Positions 1-13,818 of a stretch of 64,000 bases of DNA are shown here, piece after piece (the first letter of the stretch is position 1; each line of letters opens with the position of its first letter). Where the stretch lies: NCBI GenBank assembly GCA_019614645.1, contig JABWDB010000032.1:1-64000 (forward strand), written 5' to 3'. Below the pieces are notes generated by a model. The model was not told the origin of the DNA. It searched no databases and saw nothing but the letters and a program-made list of their open reading frames with translations. Position numbers and translations under genes: made by a program. Origin of the DNA: Stratiolaelaps scimitus (lineage: Eukaryota > Arthropoda > Arachnida > Mesostigmata > Laelapidae).

Positions 1-1520
1 ACAACAAGTAAGGGAAGGACATGAAGTAAGGGAAGGACATGAAGTAAGGGAAGGACATCAGTTAAGAGAGGGACAGCAAGTAAGAGAAGGACAGCAAGTA
101 AGGGAAGGCCAGGAAGTAAGAGAAGGACAGCAAGTAAGGGAAGGACATCAAGTAAGAGAAGGACAGCAAGTAAGAGAAGGACATGAAGCAAGGGAAGGAC
201 ATCAAGTAAAAGAAGGACAGCAAGTAAGAGAAGGACATGAAGTAAGGGAAGGACATCAAGTAAGAGAAGGACAGCAAGTTAGGGGGAGGACATGAAGTAA
301 GGGAAGGACATCAAGTAAGAGAAGGACAGCAAGTAAGGGAAGGACATCAAGTAAGGGAAGGACATCAAGTAAGGGAAGGACATCAAGTAAGGGAAGGACA
401 TCAAGTAAGGGAAGGACATCAAGTAAGGGAAGGACATCAAGTAAGGGAAGGACATCAAGTAAGGGAAGGACATCAAGTAAGGGAAGGACATCAGGTAAGT
501 GAAGGACATCAGGTAAGAGAGGGACAGCAAGTAAGAGAAGGACAGCAAGTAAGGGAAGGACATGAAGTAAGGGAAGGACATCAAGTAAGGGAAGGACATG
601 AAGTAAGGGAAGGACAGCAAGTAAGGGAAGGACATGAAGTAAGGGAAGGACAGCAAGTAAGGTAAGGACATCAAGTAAGGAAAGAACATCAAGTAAGGGA
701 AGGACATCAGGTAAGAGAAGGACAGCAAGTAAGAGAAGGACATGAAGTAAGGGAAGGACAGCAAGTAAGGGAAGGACATCAAGTAAGAGAAGGACAGCAA
801 GTAAGAGAAGGACATGAAGTAAGGGAAGGACATCAAGTAAGAGAAGGACAACAAGTAAGGGAAGGACATGAAGTAAGGGAAGGACATGAAGTAAGGGAAG
901 GACATCAGTTAAGAGAGGGACAGCAAGTAAGAGAAGGACAGCAAGTAAGGGAAGGCCAGGAAGTAAGAGAAGGACAGCAAGTAAGGGAAGGACATCAAGT
1001 AAGAGAAGGACAGCAAGTAAGAGAAGGACATGAAGCAAGGGAAGGACATCAAGTAAAAGAAGGACAGCAAGTAAGAGAAGGACATGAAGTAAGGGAAGGA
1101 CATCAAGTAAGAGAAGGACAGCAAGTAAGGGAAGGACATGAAGTAAGGGAAGGACATCAAGTAAGAGAAGGACAGCAAGTAAGGGAAGGACATCAAGTAA
1201 GGGAAGGACATCAAGTAAGGGAAGGACATCAAGTAAGGGAAGGACATCAAGTAAGGGAAGGACATCAAGTAAGGGAAGGACATCAAGTAAGGGAAGGACA
1301 TCAAGTAAGGGAAGGACATCAAGTAAGGGAAGGACATCAGGTAAGGGAAGGACAGCAAGTAAGAGAAGGACAGCAAGTAAGGGAAGGACATGAAGTAAGA
1401 GAAGGACAGCAAGTAAGTGAAGGACATCAAGTAAGGGAAGGACATCAAGTAAAGGAAGGACATCAAGTAAGGTAAGGACATCAAGTAAGGAAAGAACATC
1501 AAGTAAGGGAAGGACAGCAA
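1..1520. repeat. Higher-order repeat, about 847-bp period
   Basis: The string beginning ACAACAAGTAAGGG at 1 recurs at 848. The rare unit GTTAAGAGAGGGACAGC at 61 recurs at 908, followed by the same order of variants, including GGCCAGGAAG and CATGAAGCAAGGG. The period is 47 units plus one base; the extra G lies in the unit near 279-295. Farther right, the marker GGTAAGGACATCAAG (661 and 1471) is offset by 810 bp, so the second copy has lost two units. Confidence 0.85.
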
Positions 1521-2689
1521 GTAAGAGAAGGACAGCAAGTAAGGGATGGACATGAAGTAAGGGAAGGACATGAAGTAAGGGAAGGACATGAAGTAAGAGA
1601 AGGACAGCAAGTAAGGGAAGGACATCAAGTAAGGGAAGGACATCAAGTAAGAGAAGGACATGAAGTAAGGGAAGGACATCAAGTAAGGGATGGACATGAA
1701 GTAAGAGAGGGATAGCAAGTAAGGGAAGGACAGCAAGTAAGGGATGGACATGAAGTAAGGGAAGGACATGAAGTAAGAGAAGGACATCAAGTAAGGGAAG
1801 GACACGAAGTAAGAGAAGGACAGCAAGTAAGGGAAGGACAGCAAGTAAGGGAAGGACATCAAGTATAGGAAGGACATCAAGTAAGAGAAGGACAGCAAGT
1901 AAAGGAAGGACAGCAAGTAAGGGATGGACATGAAGTAAGGGAAGAACATGAAGTAAGAGAAGGACATCAAGTAAGGGAAGGACATGAAGTAAGGGAAGGA
2001 CATGAAGTAAGAGAAGGACATGAAGTAAGGGAAGGACATCAAGTAAGGGAAGGACATCAAGTAAGGGAAGGACAGCAAGTAAGGGAAGGACACGAAGTAA
2101 GGGAAGGACAGCAAGTAAGGGAAGGACATCAAGTAAGGGAAGGACATCAAGTAAGGGAAGGACATCAAGTAAGAGAAGGATAGCAAGTAAAGGAAGGACA
2201 GCAAGTAAGGGATGGACATGAAGTAAGGGAAGGACATGAAGTAAGAGAAGGACAGCAAGTAAGGGACGGACATCAAGTAAGAGAAGGACATCAAGTAAGA
2301 GAAGGACATCAAGTAAGGGATGGACATGAAGTAAGGGAAGGACATGAAGTAAGAGAAGGACATCAAGTAAGGGAAGGACACGAAGTAAGAGAAGGACATG
2401 AAGTAAGAGAAGGACATCAAGTAAGGGAAGGACACGAAGTAAGAGAAGGACAGCAAGTAAGGGAAGGACAGCAAGTAAGGGATGGACATGAAGTAAGGGA
2501 AGGACATGAAGTAAGAGAAGGACATCAAGTAAGGGAAGGACATGAAGTAAGAGAAGGACATCAAGTAAGGGAAGGACATGAAGTAAGAGAAGGATAGCAA
2601 GTAAGGGAAGGACAGCAAGTAAGGGATGGACATGAAGTAAGGGAAGGACATGAAGTAAGAGAAGGACAGCAAGTAAGGGAAGGCCATCA

Positions 2690-4140
2690 AGTAAGAGAAG
2701 GATATGAAGTAAGGGAAGGACATCAAGTAAGGGAAGGACATCAAGTAAGGGAAGGACATGAAGTAAGAGAAGGATAGCAAGTAAGAGAAGGATAGCAAGT
2801 AAGGGAAGGACAGCAAGTAAGGAATGGACATGAAGTAAGAGAAGGACATCAAGTAAGGGAAGGACACGAAGTAAGAGAAGGACAGCAAGTAAGGGAAGGA
2901 CAGCAAGTAAGGGATAGACATGAAGTAAGGGAAGGACATGAAGTAAGAGAAGGACATCAAGTAAGGGAAGGACAGCAAGTAAGGGATGGACATGAAGTAA
3001 GGGAAGGACATGAAGTAAGAGAAGGACAGCAAGTAAGGGAAGGACATCAAGTAAAGGGAAGGATATGAAGTAAGGGAAGGACATCAAGTAAGGGAAGGAC
3101 ATCAAGTAAGGGAAGGACATGAAGTAAGAGAAGGATAGCAAGTAAGGGAAGGACAGCAAGTAAGGGATGGACATGAAGTAAGGGAAGGACATGAAGTAAG
3201 AGAAGGACATCAAGTAAGGGAAGGACACGAAGTAAGAGAAGGACAGCAAGTAAGGGAAGGACAGCAAGTAAGGGGTGGACATGAAGTAAGGGAAGGACAT
3301 GAAGTAAGGGAAGGACATCAAGTAAGGGATGGACATGAAGTAAGGGAAGGACATGAAGTAAGAGAAGGACATCAAGTAAGGGAAGGACACGAAGTAAGAG
3401 AAGGACATGAAGTAAGAGAAGGACATCAAGTAAGGGAAGGACACGAAGTAAGAGAAGGACAGCAAGTAAGGGAAGGACAGCAAGTAAGGGATGGACATGA
3501 AGTAAGGGAAGGACATGAAGTAAGAGAAGGACATCAAGTAAGGGAAGGACATGAAGTAAGAGAAGGACATCAAGTAAGGGAAGGACATGAAGTAAGAGAA
3601 GGATAGCAAGTAAGGGAAGGACAGCAAGTAAGGGATGGACATGAAGTAAGGGAAGGACATGAAGTAAGAGAAGGACAGCAAGTAAGGGAAGGTCATCAAG
3701 TAAGGGAAGGATATGAAGTAAGAGAAGAACATCAAGTAAGGGAAGGACATCAAGTAAGGGAAGGACATGAAGTAAGAGAAGGATAGCAAGTAAGAGAAGG
3801 ACAGCAAGTAAGGGATGGACATGAAGTAAGAGAAGGACATCAAGTAAGGGAAGGACACGAAGTAAGAGAAGGACAGCAAGTAAGGGAAGGACAGCAAGTA
3901 AGGGATAGACATGAAGTAAGGGAAGGACATGAAGTAAGAGAAGGACATCAAGTAAGGGAAGGACAGCAAGTAAGGGATGGACATGAAGTAAGGGAAGGAC
4001 ATGAAGTAAGAGAAGGACAGCAAGTAAGGGAAGGACATCAAGTAAAGGGAAGGATATGAAGTAAGGGAAGGACATCAAGTAAGGGAAGGACATCAAGTAA
4101 GGGAAGGACATGAAGTAAGAGAAGGATAGCAAGTAAGGGA
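2690..4140. repeat. Higher-order repeat, 991-bp period
   Basis: The odd-length unit GTAAAGGGAAGGATATG occurs at 3051 and again at 4042 with the same flanking variant order on both sides (GGATAGCAAG, GGGATAGACATG and others). The offset is 55 units plus one base. The shared extra base marks both copies as products of one duplication. Confidence 0.8.
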
Positions 4141-7100
4141 AGGACAGCAAGTAAGGGATGGACATGAAGTAAGGGAAGGACATGAAGTAAGAGAAGGACA
4201 TCAAGTAAGGGAAGGACACGAAGTAAGAGAAGGACAGCAAGTAAGGGAAGGACAGCAAGTAAGGGATGGACATGAAGTAAGGGAAGGACATGAAGTAAGA
4301 GAAGGACATGAAGTAAGGGAAGGACATGAAGTAAGGGAAGGACATCAAGTAAGAGAAGGACAGCAAGTAAGGGATGGACATGAAGTAAGGGAAGAACATG
4401 AAGTAAGAGAAGGACATGAAGTAAGGGAAGGACATGAAGTAAGGGAAGGACATGAAGTAAGAGAAGGACATGAAGTAAGGGAAGGACATCAAGTAAGGGA
4501 AGGACATCAAGTAAGGGAAGGACATCAAGTAAGGGAAGGACAGCAAGTAAGGGAAGGACATCAAGTAAGGGAAGAACATGAAGTAAGAGAAGGACATCAA
4601 GTAAGGGAAGGACATGAAGTAAGGGAAGGACATGAAGTAAGAGAAGGACATGAAGTAAGGGAAGGACAGCAAGTAAGGGAAGGACATCAAGTAAGGGAAG
4701 GACATCAAGTAAGGGAAGGACAGCAAGTAAGGGATGGACATGAAGTAAGGGAAGGACATGAAGTAAGAGAAGGACATCAAGTAAGGGAAGGACACGAAGT
4801 AAGAAAAGGACAGCAAGTAAGGGAAGGACAGCAAGTAAGGGATGGACATGAAGTAAGGGAAGGACATGAAGTAAGAGAAGGACATCAAGTAAGGGAAGGA
4901 CATCAAGTAAGGGAAGGACATCAAGTAAGAGAAGGACATCAGGTAAGGGAAGGACAGCAAGTAAGGGAAGGACATCAAGTAAGGGAAGGATATCAAGTAT
5001 AGGAAGGACATGAAGTAAGAGAAGGACAGCAAGTAAGGGAAGGACAGCAAGTAAGGGATGGACATGAAGTAAGGGAAGAACATGAAGTAAGAGAAGGACA
5101 TCAAGTAAGGGAAGGACATGAAGTAAGGGAAGGACATGAAGTAAGAGAAGGACATGAAGTAAGGGAAGGACATCAAGTAAGGGAAGGACATGAAGTAAGG
5201 GAAGGACAGCAAGTAAGGGAAGGACACTAAGTAAGGGAAGGACAGCAAGTAAGGGAAGGACATCAAGTAAGGGAAGGACATCAAGTAAGGGAAGGACATG
5301 AAGTAAGAGAGGGATAGCAAGTAAGGGAAGGACAGCAAGTAAGGGATGGACATGAAGTAAGGAAAGGACATGAAGTAAGAGAAGGAAAGCAAGTAAGGAA
5401 AGGACATGAAGTAAGGGAAGGACATCAAGTAAGGGAAGGACATGAAGTAAGAGAAGGACAGCAAGTAAGGGAAGGACATCAAGTAAAGGAAGGATATAAA
5501 GTAAGGGAAGGACATCAAGTAAGGAAAGGACAGCAAGTAAAGGAAGGATATGAAGTAAGGGAAGGACATCAAGTAAGGGAAGGACATGAAGTAAGAGAAG
5601 GATAGCAAGTATAGGAAGGACAGCAAGTAAGGGATGGACATGAAGTAAGAGAAGGACATCAAGTAAGGGAAGGACACGAAGTAAGAGAAGGACAGCAAGT
5701 AAGGGATGGACATGAAGTAAGGGAAGGACATGAAGTAAGAGAAGGTCATCAAGTAAGGGAAGGACATGAAGTAAGGGAAGGACATCAAGTAAGAGAAGGA
5801 CATCAAGTAAGGGAAGGACATGAAGTAAGGGAAGGACATGAAGTAAGGGAAGGACAGCAAGTAAGGGAAGGACATCAAGTAAGAGAAGGACAGCAAGTAA
5901 GGGAAGGACAGCAAGTAAGGGATAGACATGAAGTAAGGGAAGAACATGAAGTAAGAGAAGGACATCAAGTAAGGGAAGGACATGAAGTAAGGGAAGGACA
6001 TCAAGTAAGAGAAGGACATCAAGTGAGGGAAGGACATCAAGTAAGAGAAGGACATGAAGTAAGGGAAGAACAGCAAGTAAGGGAAGGACATGAAGTAAGG
6101 GAGGGACAGCAAGTAAGGGAAGGACAGCAAGTAAGTGAAGGACATCAAGTAAGGGAAGGACATGAAGTAAGAGAAGGATAGCAAGTAAGGGAAGGACAGC
6201 AAGTAAGGGATGGACATGAAGTAAGGGAAGGACATAAAGTAAGAGAAGGACAGCAAGTAAGGGAAGGACATGAAGTAAGGGAAGGACATGAAGTAAGGGA
6301 AGGACATGAAGTAAGAGAAGGACAGCAAGTAAGGGAAGGACATCAAGTAAAGGAAGGATATAAAGTAAGGGAAGGACATGAAGTAAGAGAAGGACATGAA
6401 GTAAGGGAAGGACATGAAGTAAGGGAAGGACATCACGTAAGAGAAGGACATGAAGTAAGGGAAGGACATCAAATAAGGGAAGGACATCAAGTAAGGGAAG
6501 GAAAGTAAGTAAGGGAAGAACATCAAGTAAGGGAAGGACAGCAAGTAAAGGAAGGATATGAAGTAAGGGAAGAACATCAAGTAAGGGAAGGACATCAAGT
6601 AAGGGAAGGACATGAAGTAAGAGAAGGATAGCAAGTAAGGGAAAGACAGCAAGTAAGGGATGGACATGAAGTAAGGGAAGGACATGAAGTAAGAGAAAGA
6701 CAGCAAGTAAGGGAAGGACATCAAGTAAGAGAAGGACATGAAGTAAGGGAAGGACATCAAGTAAGGGAAGGACTTGAAGTAAGAGAAGGACAGCAAGTAA
6801 GGGAAGGACATCAAGTAAAGGAAGGATATAAAGTAAGGGAAGGCCATGAAGTAAGAGAAGGACATCAAGTAAGGGAAGGACATCAAGTAAGAGAAAGACA
6901 TCAACTAAGGGAAGGACATCAAGTAAGGGAAGGACATCAAGTAAGGGAAGGACATCAAGTAAGAGAAGGACATGAAGTAAGAGAAGGACATCAAGTAAGG
7001 GAAGGACATCAAGTAAGGGAAGGACATGAAGTAAGGGAAGGACATCAAGTAAGAGAAGGACATGAAGTAAGGGAAGGACATCAAGTAAGGGAAGGACATG

Positions 7101-7959
7101 AAGTAAGGGAAGAACAGCAAGTAAGGGAAGGACATGAAGTAAGGGAAGGACAGCAAGTAAGAGAAGGACAGCAAGTAAGGGAAGGACATCAAGTAAGGGA
7201 AGGACATGAAGTAAGAGAAGGATAGCAAGTAAGGGAAGGACAGCAAGTAAGGGATGGACATGAAGTAAGGGAAGGACATAAAGTAAGAGAGGGACATGAA
7301 GTAAGGGAAGGACATGAAGTAAGGGAAGGACAGCAAGTAAGGGAAGGACATCAAGTAAAGGAAGGATATAAAGTAAGGGAAGGACATGAAGTAAGAGAAG
7401 GACATCAAGTAAGGGAAGGACATGAAGTAAGGGAAGGACATCATGTAAGAGAAGGACATGAAGTAAGGGAAGGACATCAAGTAAGGGAAGGACATCAAGT
7501 AAGGGAAGGACAGTAAGTAAGGGAAGAACATCAAGTAAGGGAAGGACAGCAAGTAAAGGAAGGATATGAAGTAAGGGAAGGACATCAAGTAAGGGAAGGA
7601 CATGAAGTAAGAGAAGGATAGCAAGTAAGGGAAGGACAGCAAGTAAGGGATGGACATGAAGTAAGGGAAGGACATGAAGTAAGAGAAGGACAGCAAGTAA
7701 AGGAAGGACATGAAGTAAGGGAAGGAAATCAAGTAAGAGAAGGACATGAAGTAAGGAAAGGACATCAAGTAAGGGAAGGACTTGAAGTAAGAGAAGGACA
7801 GCAAGTAAGGGAAGGACATCAAGCAAAGGAAGGATATAAAGTAAGGAAAGGCCATGAAGTAAGAGAAGGACATCAAGTAAGGGAAGGACATCAAGTAAGA
7901 GAAGGACATCAAGTAAGGGAAGGACATCAAGTAAGGGAAGGACATGAAGTAAGGGAAGG

Positions 7960-8700
7960 ACGTCAAGTAAGGGAAGGACGTCAAGTAAGAGAAGGACATC
8001 AAGTAAGGGAAGGACATCAAGTAAGGGAAGGACATCAAGTAAGGGAAGGATGTGAAGTAAGGGAAGGACAGCAAGTAAGGGAAGGACACCAAGTAAGGAA
8101 AGGACATCAAGTAAGGGAAGGACATGAAGTAAGAGAAGGACAGCAAGTAAGGGATGGACATGAAGTAAGGGAAGGACATGAAGTAAGGGAAGGACATGAA
8201 GTAAGGGAAGGACATGAAGTAAGGGAAGGACATGAAGTAAGAGAAGGATAGCAAGTAAGGGATGGATATGAAGTAAGGAAAGGACATGAAGTAAGAGAAG
8301 GACAGCAAGTAAGGGAAGGACATGAAGTAAGGGAAGGACGTCAAGTAAGGGAAGGACGTCAAGTAAGAGAAGGACATCAAGTAAGGGAAGGACATCAAGT
8401 AAGGGAAGGACATCAAGTAAGGGAAGGATGTGAAGTAAGGGAAGGACAGCAAGTAAGGGAAGGACACCAAGTAAGGAAAGGACATCAAGTAAGGGAAGGA
8501 CATGAAGTAAGAGAAGGACAGCAAGTAAGGGATGGACATGAAGTAAGGGAAGGACATGAAGTAAGGGAAGGACATGAAGTAAGGGAAGGACATGAAGTAA
8601 GGGAAGGACATGAAGTAAGAGAAGGATAGCAAGTAAGGGATGGATATGAAGTAAGGAAAGGACATGAAGTAAGAGAAGGACAGCAAGTAAGGGAAGGACA
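7960..8700. repeat. Higher-order repeat, 378-bp period
   Basis: A block with the rare units GGACGTCAAG, GGATGTGAAG, GGACACCAAG and GGATGGATATG is present twice. GGATGTG lies at 8048 and at 8426, an offset of exactly 21 units. The variant order is the same in both copies, apart from an added CATGAAG unit in the second. Confidence 0.85.
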
Positions 8701-8779
8701 TGAAGTAAGGGAAGGACATGAAGTAAGGGAAGGACATCAAGTAAGGGAAGGACATGAAGTAAGAGAAGGACAGCAAGTA

Positions 8780-10940
8780 AGGGAAGGACATCAAGTAAAG
8801 GAAGGATATAAAGTAAGGGAAGGACATGAAGTAAGAGAAGGACATCAAGTAAGGGAAGGACATGAAGTAAGGGAAGGACATCACGTAAGAGAAGGACATG
8901 AAGTAAGGGAAGGACATCAAGTAAGGGAAGGACATCAAGTAAGGGAAGGACAGTAAGTAAGGGAAGGACATCAAGTAAGGGAAGGACAGCAAGTAAAGGA
9001 AGGATATGAAGTGAGGGAAGGACATCAAGTAAGGGAAGGACATCAAGTAAGGAAAGGACATCAAGTAAGGAAAGGACATGAAGTAAGAGAAGGATAGCAA
9101 GTAAGGGAAGGACATGAAGTAAGGGAAGGACATCAAGTAAGAGAAGGACATGAAGTAAGGGAAGGACATCAAGTAAGGGAAGGACTTGAAGTAAGAGAAG
9201 GACAGCAAGTAAGGGAAGGACATCAAGTAAAGGAAGGATATAAAGTAAGGGAAGGCCATGAAGTAAGAGAAGGACATCAAGTAAGGGAAGGACATCAAGT
9301 AAGAGAAGGACATCAAGTAAGGAAAGGACATCAAGTAAGGGAAGGACATGAAGTAAGGGAAGGACATCAAGTAAGAGAAGGCCATGAAGTAAGAGAAGGA
9401 CATCAAGTAAGGGAAGGACATGAAGTAGGGAAGGACATCAAGTAAGAGAAGGACATGAAGTAAGGGAAGGACATCAAGTAAGGGAAGGATATGAAGTAAG
9501 GGAAGGACAGCAAGTAAGGGAAGGACATCAAGTAAGGAAAGGACATCAAGTAAGGGAAGGACATGAAGTAAGAGAAGGACAGCAAGTAAGAGAAGGACAG
9601 CAAGTAAGGGAAGGACAGCAAGTAAGGGAAGGACATCAAGTAAGGGAAGGACATCAAGTAAAGGAAGGATATGAAGTAAGGGAAGGACATGAAGTAAGAG
9701 AAGGACATCAAGTAAGGGAAGGACATGAAGTAAGGGAAGGACGTCAAGTAAGAGAAGGACATCAAGTAAGGGAAGGACATCAAGTAAGGGAAGGACATGA
9801 AGTAAGGGAAGGACATCAAGTAAGGGAAGGGAAGTAAGGGAGGGACATGAAGTAAGGGAAGGACAGCAAGCAAGGGATGGACATCAAGTAAGGGAAGGAC
9901 ATCAAGTAAGGGAAGGACATCAAGTAAAGGAAGGACAGCAAGTAAGGGAAGGACATCAAGTAAAGGAAGGATATAAAGTAAGGGAAGGACATGAAGTAAG
10001 AGAAGGACATCAAGTAAGGGAAGGACATGAAGTAAGGGAAGGACATCACGTAAGAGAAGGACATGAAGTAAGGGAAGGACATCAAGTAAGGGAAGGACAT
10101 CAAGTAAGGGAAGGACAGTAAGTAAGGGAAGGACATCAAGTAAGGGAAGGACAGCAAGTAAAGGAAGGATATGAAGTGAGGGAAGGACATCAAGTAAGGG
10201 AAGGACATCAAGTAAGGAAAGGACATCAAGTAAGGAAAGGACATGAAGTAAGAGAAGGATAGCAAGTAAGGGAAGGACATGAAGTAAGGGAAGGACATCA
10301 AGTAAGAGAAGGACATGAAGTAAGGGAAGGACATCAAGTAAGGGAAGGACTTGAAGTAAGAGAAGGACAGCAAGTAAGGGAAGGACATCAAGTAAAGGAA
10401 GGATATAAAGTAAGGGAAGGCCATGAAGTAAGAGAAGGACATCAAGTAAGGGAAGGACATCAAGTAAGAGAAGGACATCAAGTAAGGAAAGGACATCAAG
10501 TAAGGGAAGGACATGAAGTAAGGGAAGGACATCAAGTAAGAGAAGGCCATGAAGTAAGAGAAGGACATCAAGTAAGGGAAGGACATGAAGTAGGGAAGGA
10601 CATCAAGTAAGAGAAGGACATGAAGTAAGGGAAGGACATCAAGTAAGGGAAGGATATGAAGTAAGGGAAGGACAGCAAGTAAGGGAAGGACATCAAGTAA
10701 GGAAAGGACATCAAGTAAGGGAAGGACATGAAGTAAGAGAAGGACAGCAAGTAAGGGATGGACATGAAGTAAGGGAAGGACATGAAGTAAGAGAAGGACA
10801 GCAAGTAAGAGAAGGACAGCAAGTAAGGGAAGGACAGCAAGTAAGGGAAGGACATCAAGTAAGGGAAGGACATCAAGTAAAGGAAGGATATGAAGTAAGG
10901 GAAGGACATGAAGTAAGAGAAGGACATCAAGTAAGGGAAG
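8780..10940. repeat. Higher-order repeat, 1,165-bp period
   Basis: GGATATAAAG (8806 and 9971) and the shortened 17-bp unit GAAGTAGGGAAGG (9423 and 10588) are both offset by 1,165 bp. The variant order between them is the same. The copies differ by a three-unit insertion near 10750-10800. The irregular string GGGAAGGGAAGTAAGG closes each copy (near 9826 and 11045). Confidence 0.85.
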
Positions 10941-13818
10941 GACATGAAGTAAGGGAAGGACGTCAAGTAAGAGAAGGACATCAAGTAAGGGAAGGACATC
11001 AAGTAAGGGAAGGACATCAAGTAAGGGAAGGACATCAAGTAAGGGAAGGGAAGTAAGGGAAGGGAAGTAAGGGAAGGACATGAAGTAAGGGAAGGACAGC
11101 AAGCAAGGGATGGACATCAAGTAAGGGAAGGACATCAAGTAAGGGAAGGACATCAAGTAAAGGAAGGACATGAAGTAAGGGAAGGACAGCAAGTAAGGGA
11201 AGGACATGAAGTAAGAGAAGGACATCAAGTAAGGGAAGGACATGAAGTAAGGGAAGGACATGAAGTAAGGGAAGGACATGAAGTAAGGGAAGGACAGCAA
11301 GTAAGGGATGGACATCAAGTAAGAGAAGGACATGAAGTAAGGGAAGGACATGAAGTAAGAGAAAGACATCAAATAAGAGAAGGACATCAAATAAGGGAAG
11401 GACATGAAGTAAGGGAAGGACATGAAGTAAGGGAAGGACATGAAGTAAGAGAAGGACATCAAATAAGGGAAGGACAGCAAGTAAGGGAAGGACATGAAGT
11501 AAGGGAAGGACATCAAGTAAGAGAAGGACATGAAGTAAGGGAAGGACAGCAAGTAAGGGAAGGACATCAAGTAAGGGAAGGACATGAAGTAAGGGAAGGA
11601 CATCAAGTAAGAGAAGGACATGAAGTAAGGGAAGGACATCAAGTAAGGGAAGGACATGAAGTAAGGGAAGGACAGCAAGTAAGGGAAGGACATGAAGTAA
11701 GGGAAGGACATGAAGTAAGAGAAGGACATGAAGTAAGGGAAGGACATGAAGTAAGGGAAGGACATCAAGTAGGAGAAGGACATGAAGTAAGGGAAGGACA
11801 TGAAGTAAGGGAAGGACATGAAGTAAGGGAAGGACAGCAAGTAAGGGATGGACATCAAGTAAGGGAAGGACATGAAGTAAGAGAAGGACATGAAGTAAGG
11901 GAAGGACATGAAGTAAGGGAAGGACATCAAGTAGGAGAAGGACATGAAGTAAGGGAAGGACATCAAGTAAGGGAAGGACATCAAGTAAGGGAAGGACATC
12001 AAGTAAGGGAAGGACATCAAGTAAGGGAAGGACATCAAGTAAGGGGTGGACATCAAGTAAGGGAAGGACATGAAGTAAGGGAAGGACATCAAGTAAGGGA
12101 AGGACAGCAAGTAAGAGAAGGACATGAAGTAAGGGAAGGACATGAAGTAAGGGAAGGACATGAGGTAAGGGAAGGACATGAAGTAAGGGAAGGACATGAA
12201 GTAAGGGAAGGACAGCAAGTAAGAGAAGGACAGCAAGTAAGGGAAGGACAGCAAGTAAGGGAAGGACATCAAGTAAGGGAGGGACATGAAGTAAGGGAAG
12301 GACAGCAAGTAAGAGAAGGACATCAAGTAGGAGAAGGACATGAAGTAAGAGAAGGACAGCAAGTAAGAGAAGGACAGCAAGTAAGGGAAGGACAGCAAGT
12401 AAGGGAAGGACATCAAGTAAGGGAGGGACATGAAGTAAGGGAAGGACAGCAAGTAAGAGAAGGACATCAAGTAGGAGAAGGACAGCAAGTAAGGGAAGGA
12501 CATCAAGTAAGAGAAGGACATCAAGTAAGGGAAGGACATCAAGTAAGAGAAGGACAGCAAGTAAGAGAAGGACAGCAAGTGAGAGAAGGACATGAAGTAA
12601 GGGAGGGACATGAAGTAAGGGAAGGACAGCAAGTAAGAGAAGGACATCAAGTAGGAGAAGGACAGCAAGTAAGGGAAGGACATCAAGTAAGAGAAGGACA
12701 TCAAGTAAAAGAAGGACAGCAAGTAAGGGATGGACATCAAGTAAGAGTAGGACATGAAGTAAGGGAAGGACATGAAGTAGGAGAAAGACATCAAATAAGA
12801 GAAGGACATCAAATAAGGGAAGGACATGAAGTAAGGGAAGGACATGAAGTAAGGGAAGGACATGAAGTAAGGGAAGGACATCAAATAAGGGAAGGACAGC
12901 AAGTAAGGGAAGGACATGAAGTAAGGGAAGGACATCAAGTAAGAGAAGGACATGAAGTAAGGGAAGGACAGCAAGTAAGGGAAGGAGATCAAGTAAGGGA
13001 AGGACATGAAGTAAGGGAAGGACATCAAGTAAGAGAAGGACATGAAGTAAGGGAAGGACATCAAGTAAGGGAAGGACATGAAGTAAGGGAAGGACAGCAA
13101 GTAAGGGAAGGACATGAAGTAAGGGAAGGACATGAAGTAAGAGAAGGACATGAAGTAAGGGAAGGACATGAAGTAAGGGAAGGACATCAAGTAGGAGAAG
13201 GACATGAAGTAAGGGAAGGACATGAAGTAAGGGAAGGACATGAAGTAAGGGAAGGACAGCAAGTAAGGGATGGACATCAAGTAAGGGAAGGACATGAAGT
13301 AAGAGAAGGACATGAAGTAAGGGAAGGACATGAAGTAAGGGAAGGACATCAAGTAGGAGAAGGACATGAAGTAAGGGAAGGACATCAAGTAAGGGAAGGA
13401 CATCAAGTAAGGGAAGGACATCAAGTAAGGGGTGGACATCAAGTAAGGGAAGGACATCAAGTAAGGGAAGGACATCAAGTAAGGGAAGGACAGCAAGTAA
13501 GAGAAGGACATGAAGTAAGGGAAGGACATGAAGTAAGGGAAGGACATGAGGTAAGGGAAGGACATGAAGTAAGGGAAGGACATGAAGTAAGGGAAGGACA
13601 TGAAGTAAGAGAAGGACAGCAAGTAAGAGAAGGACAGCAAGTAAGGGAAGGACAGCAAGTAAGGGAAGGACATCAAGTAAGGGAGGGACATGAAGTAAGG
13701 GAAGGACAGCAAGTAAGAGAAGGACATCAAGTAGGAGAAGGACATGAAGTAAGAGAAGGACAGCAAGTAAGAGAAGGACAGCAAGTAAGGGAAGGACAGC
13801 AAGTAAGGGAAGGACATC

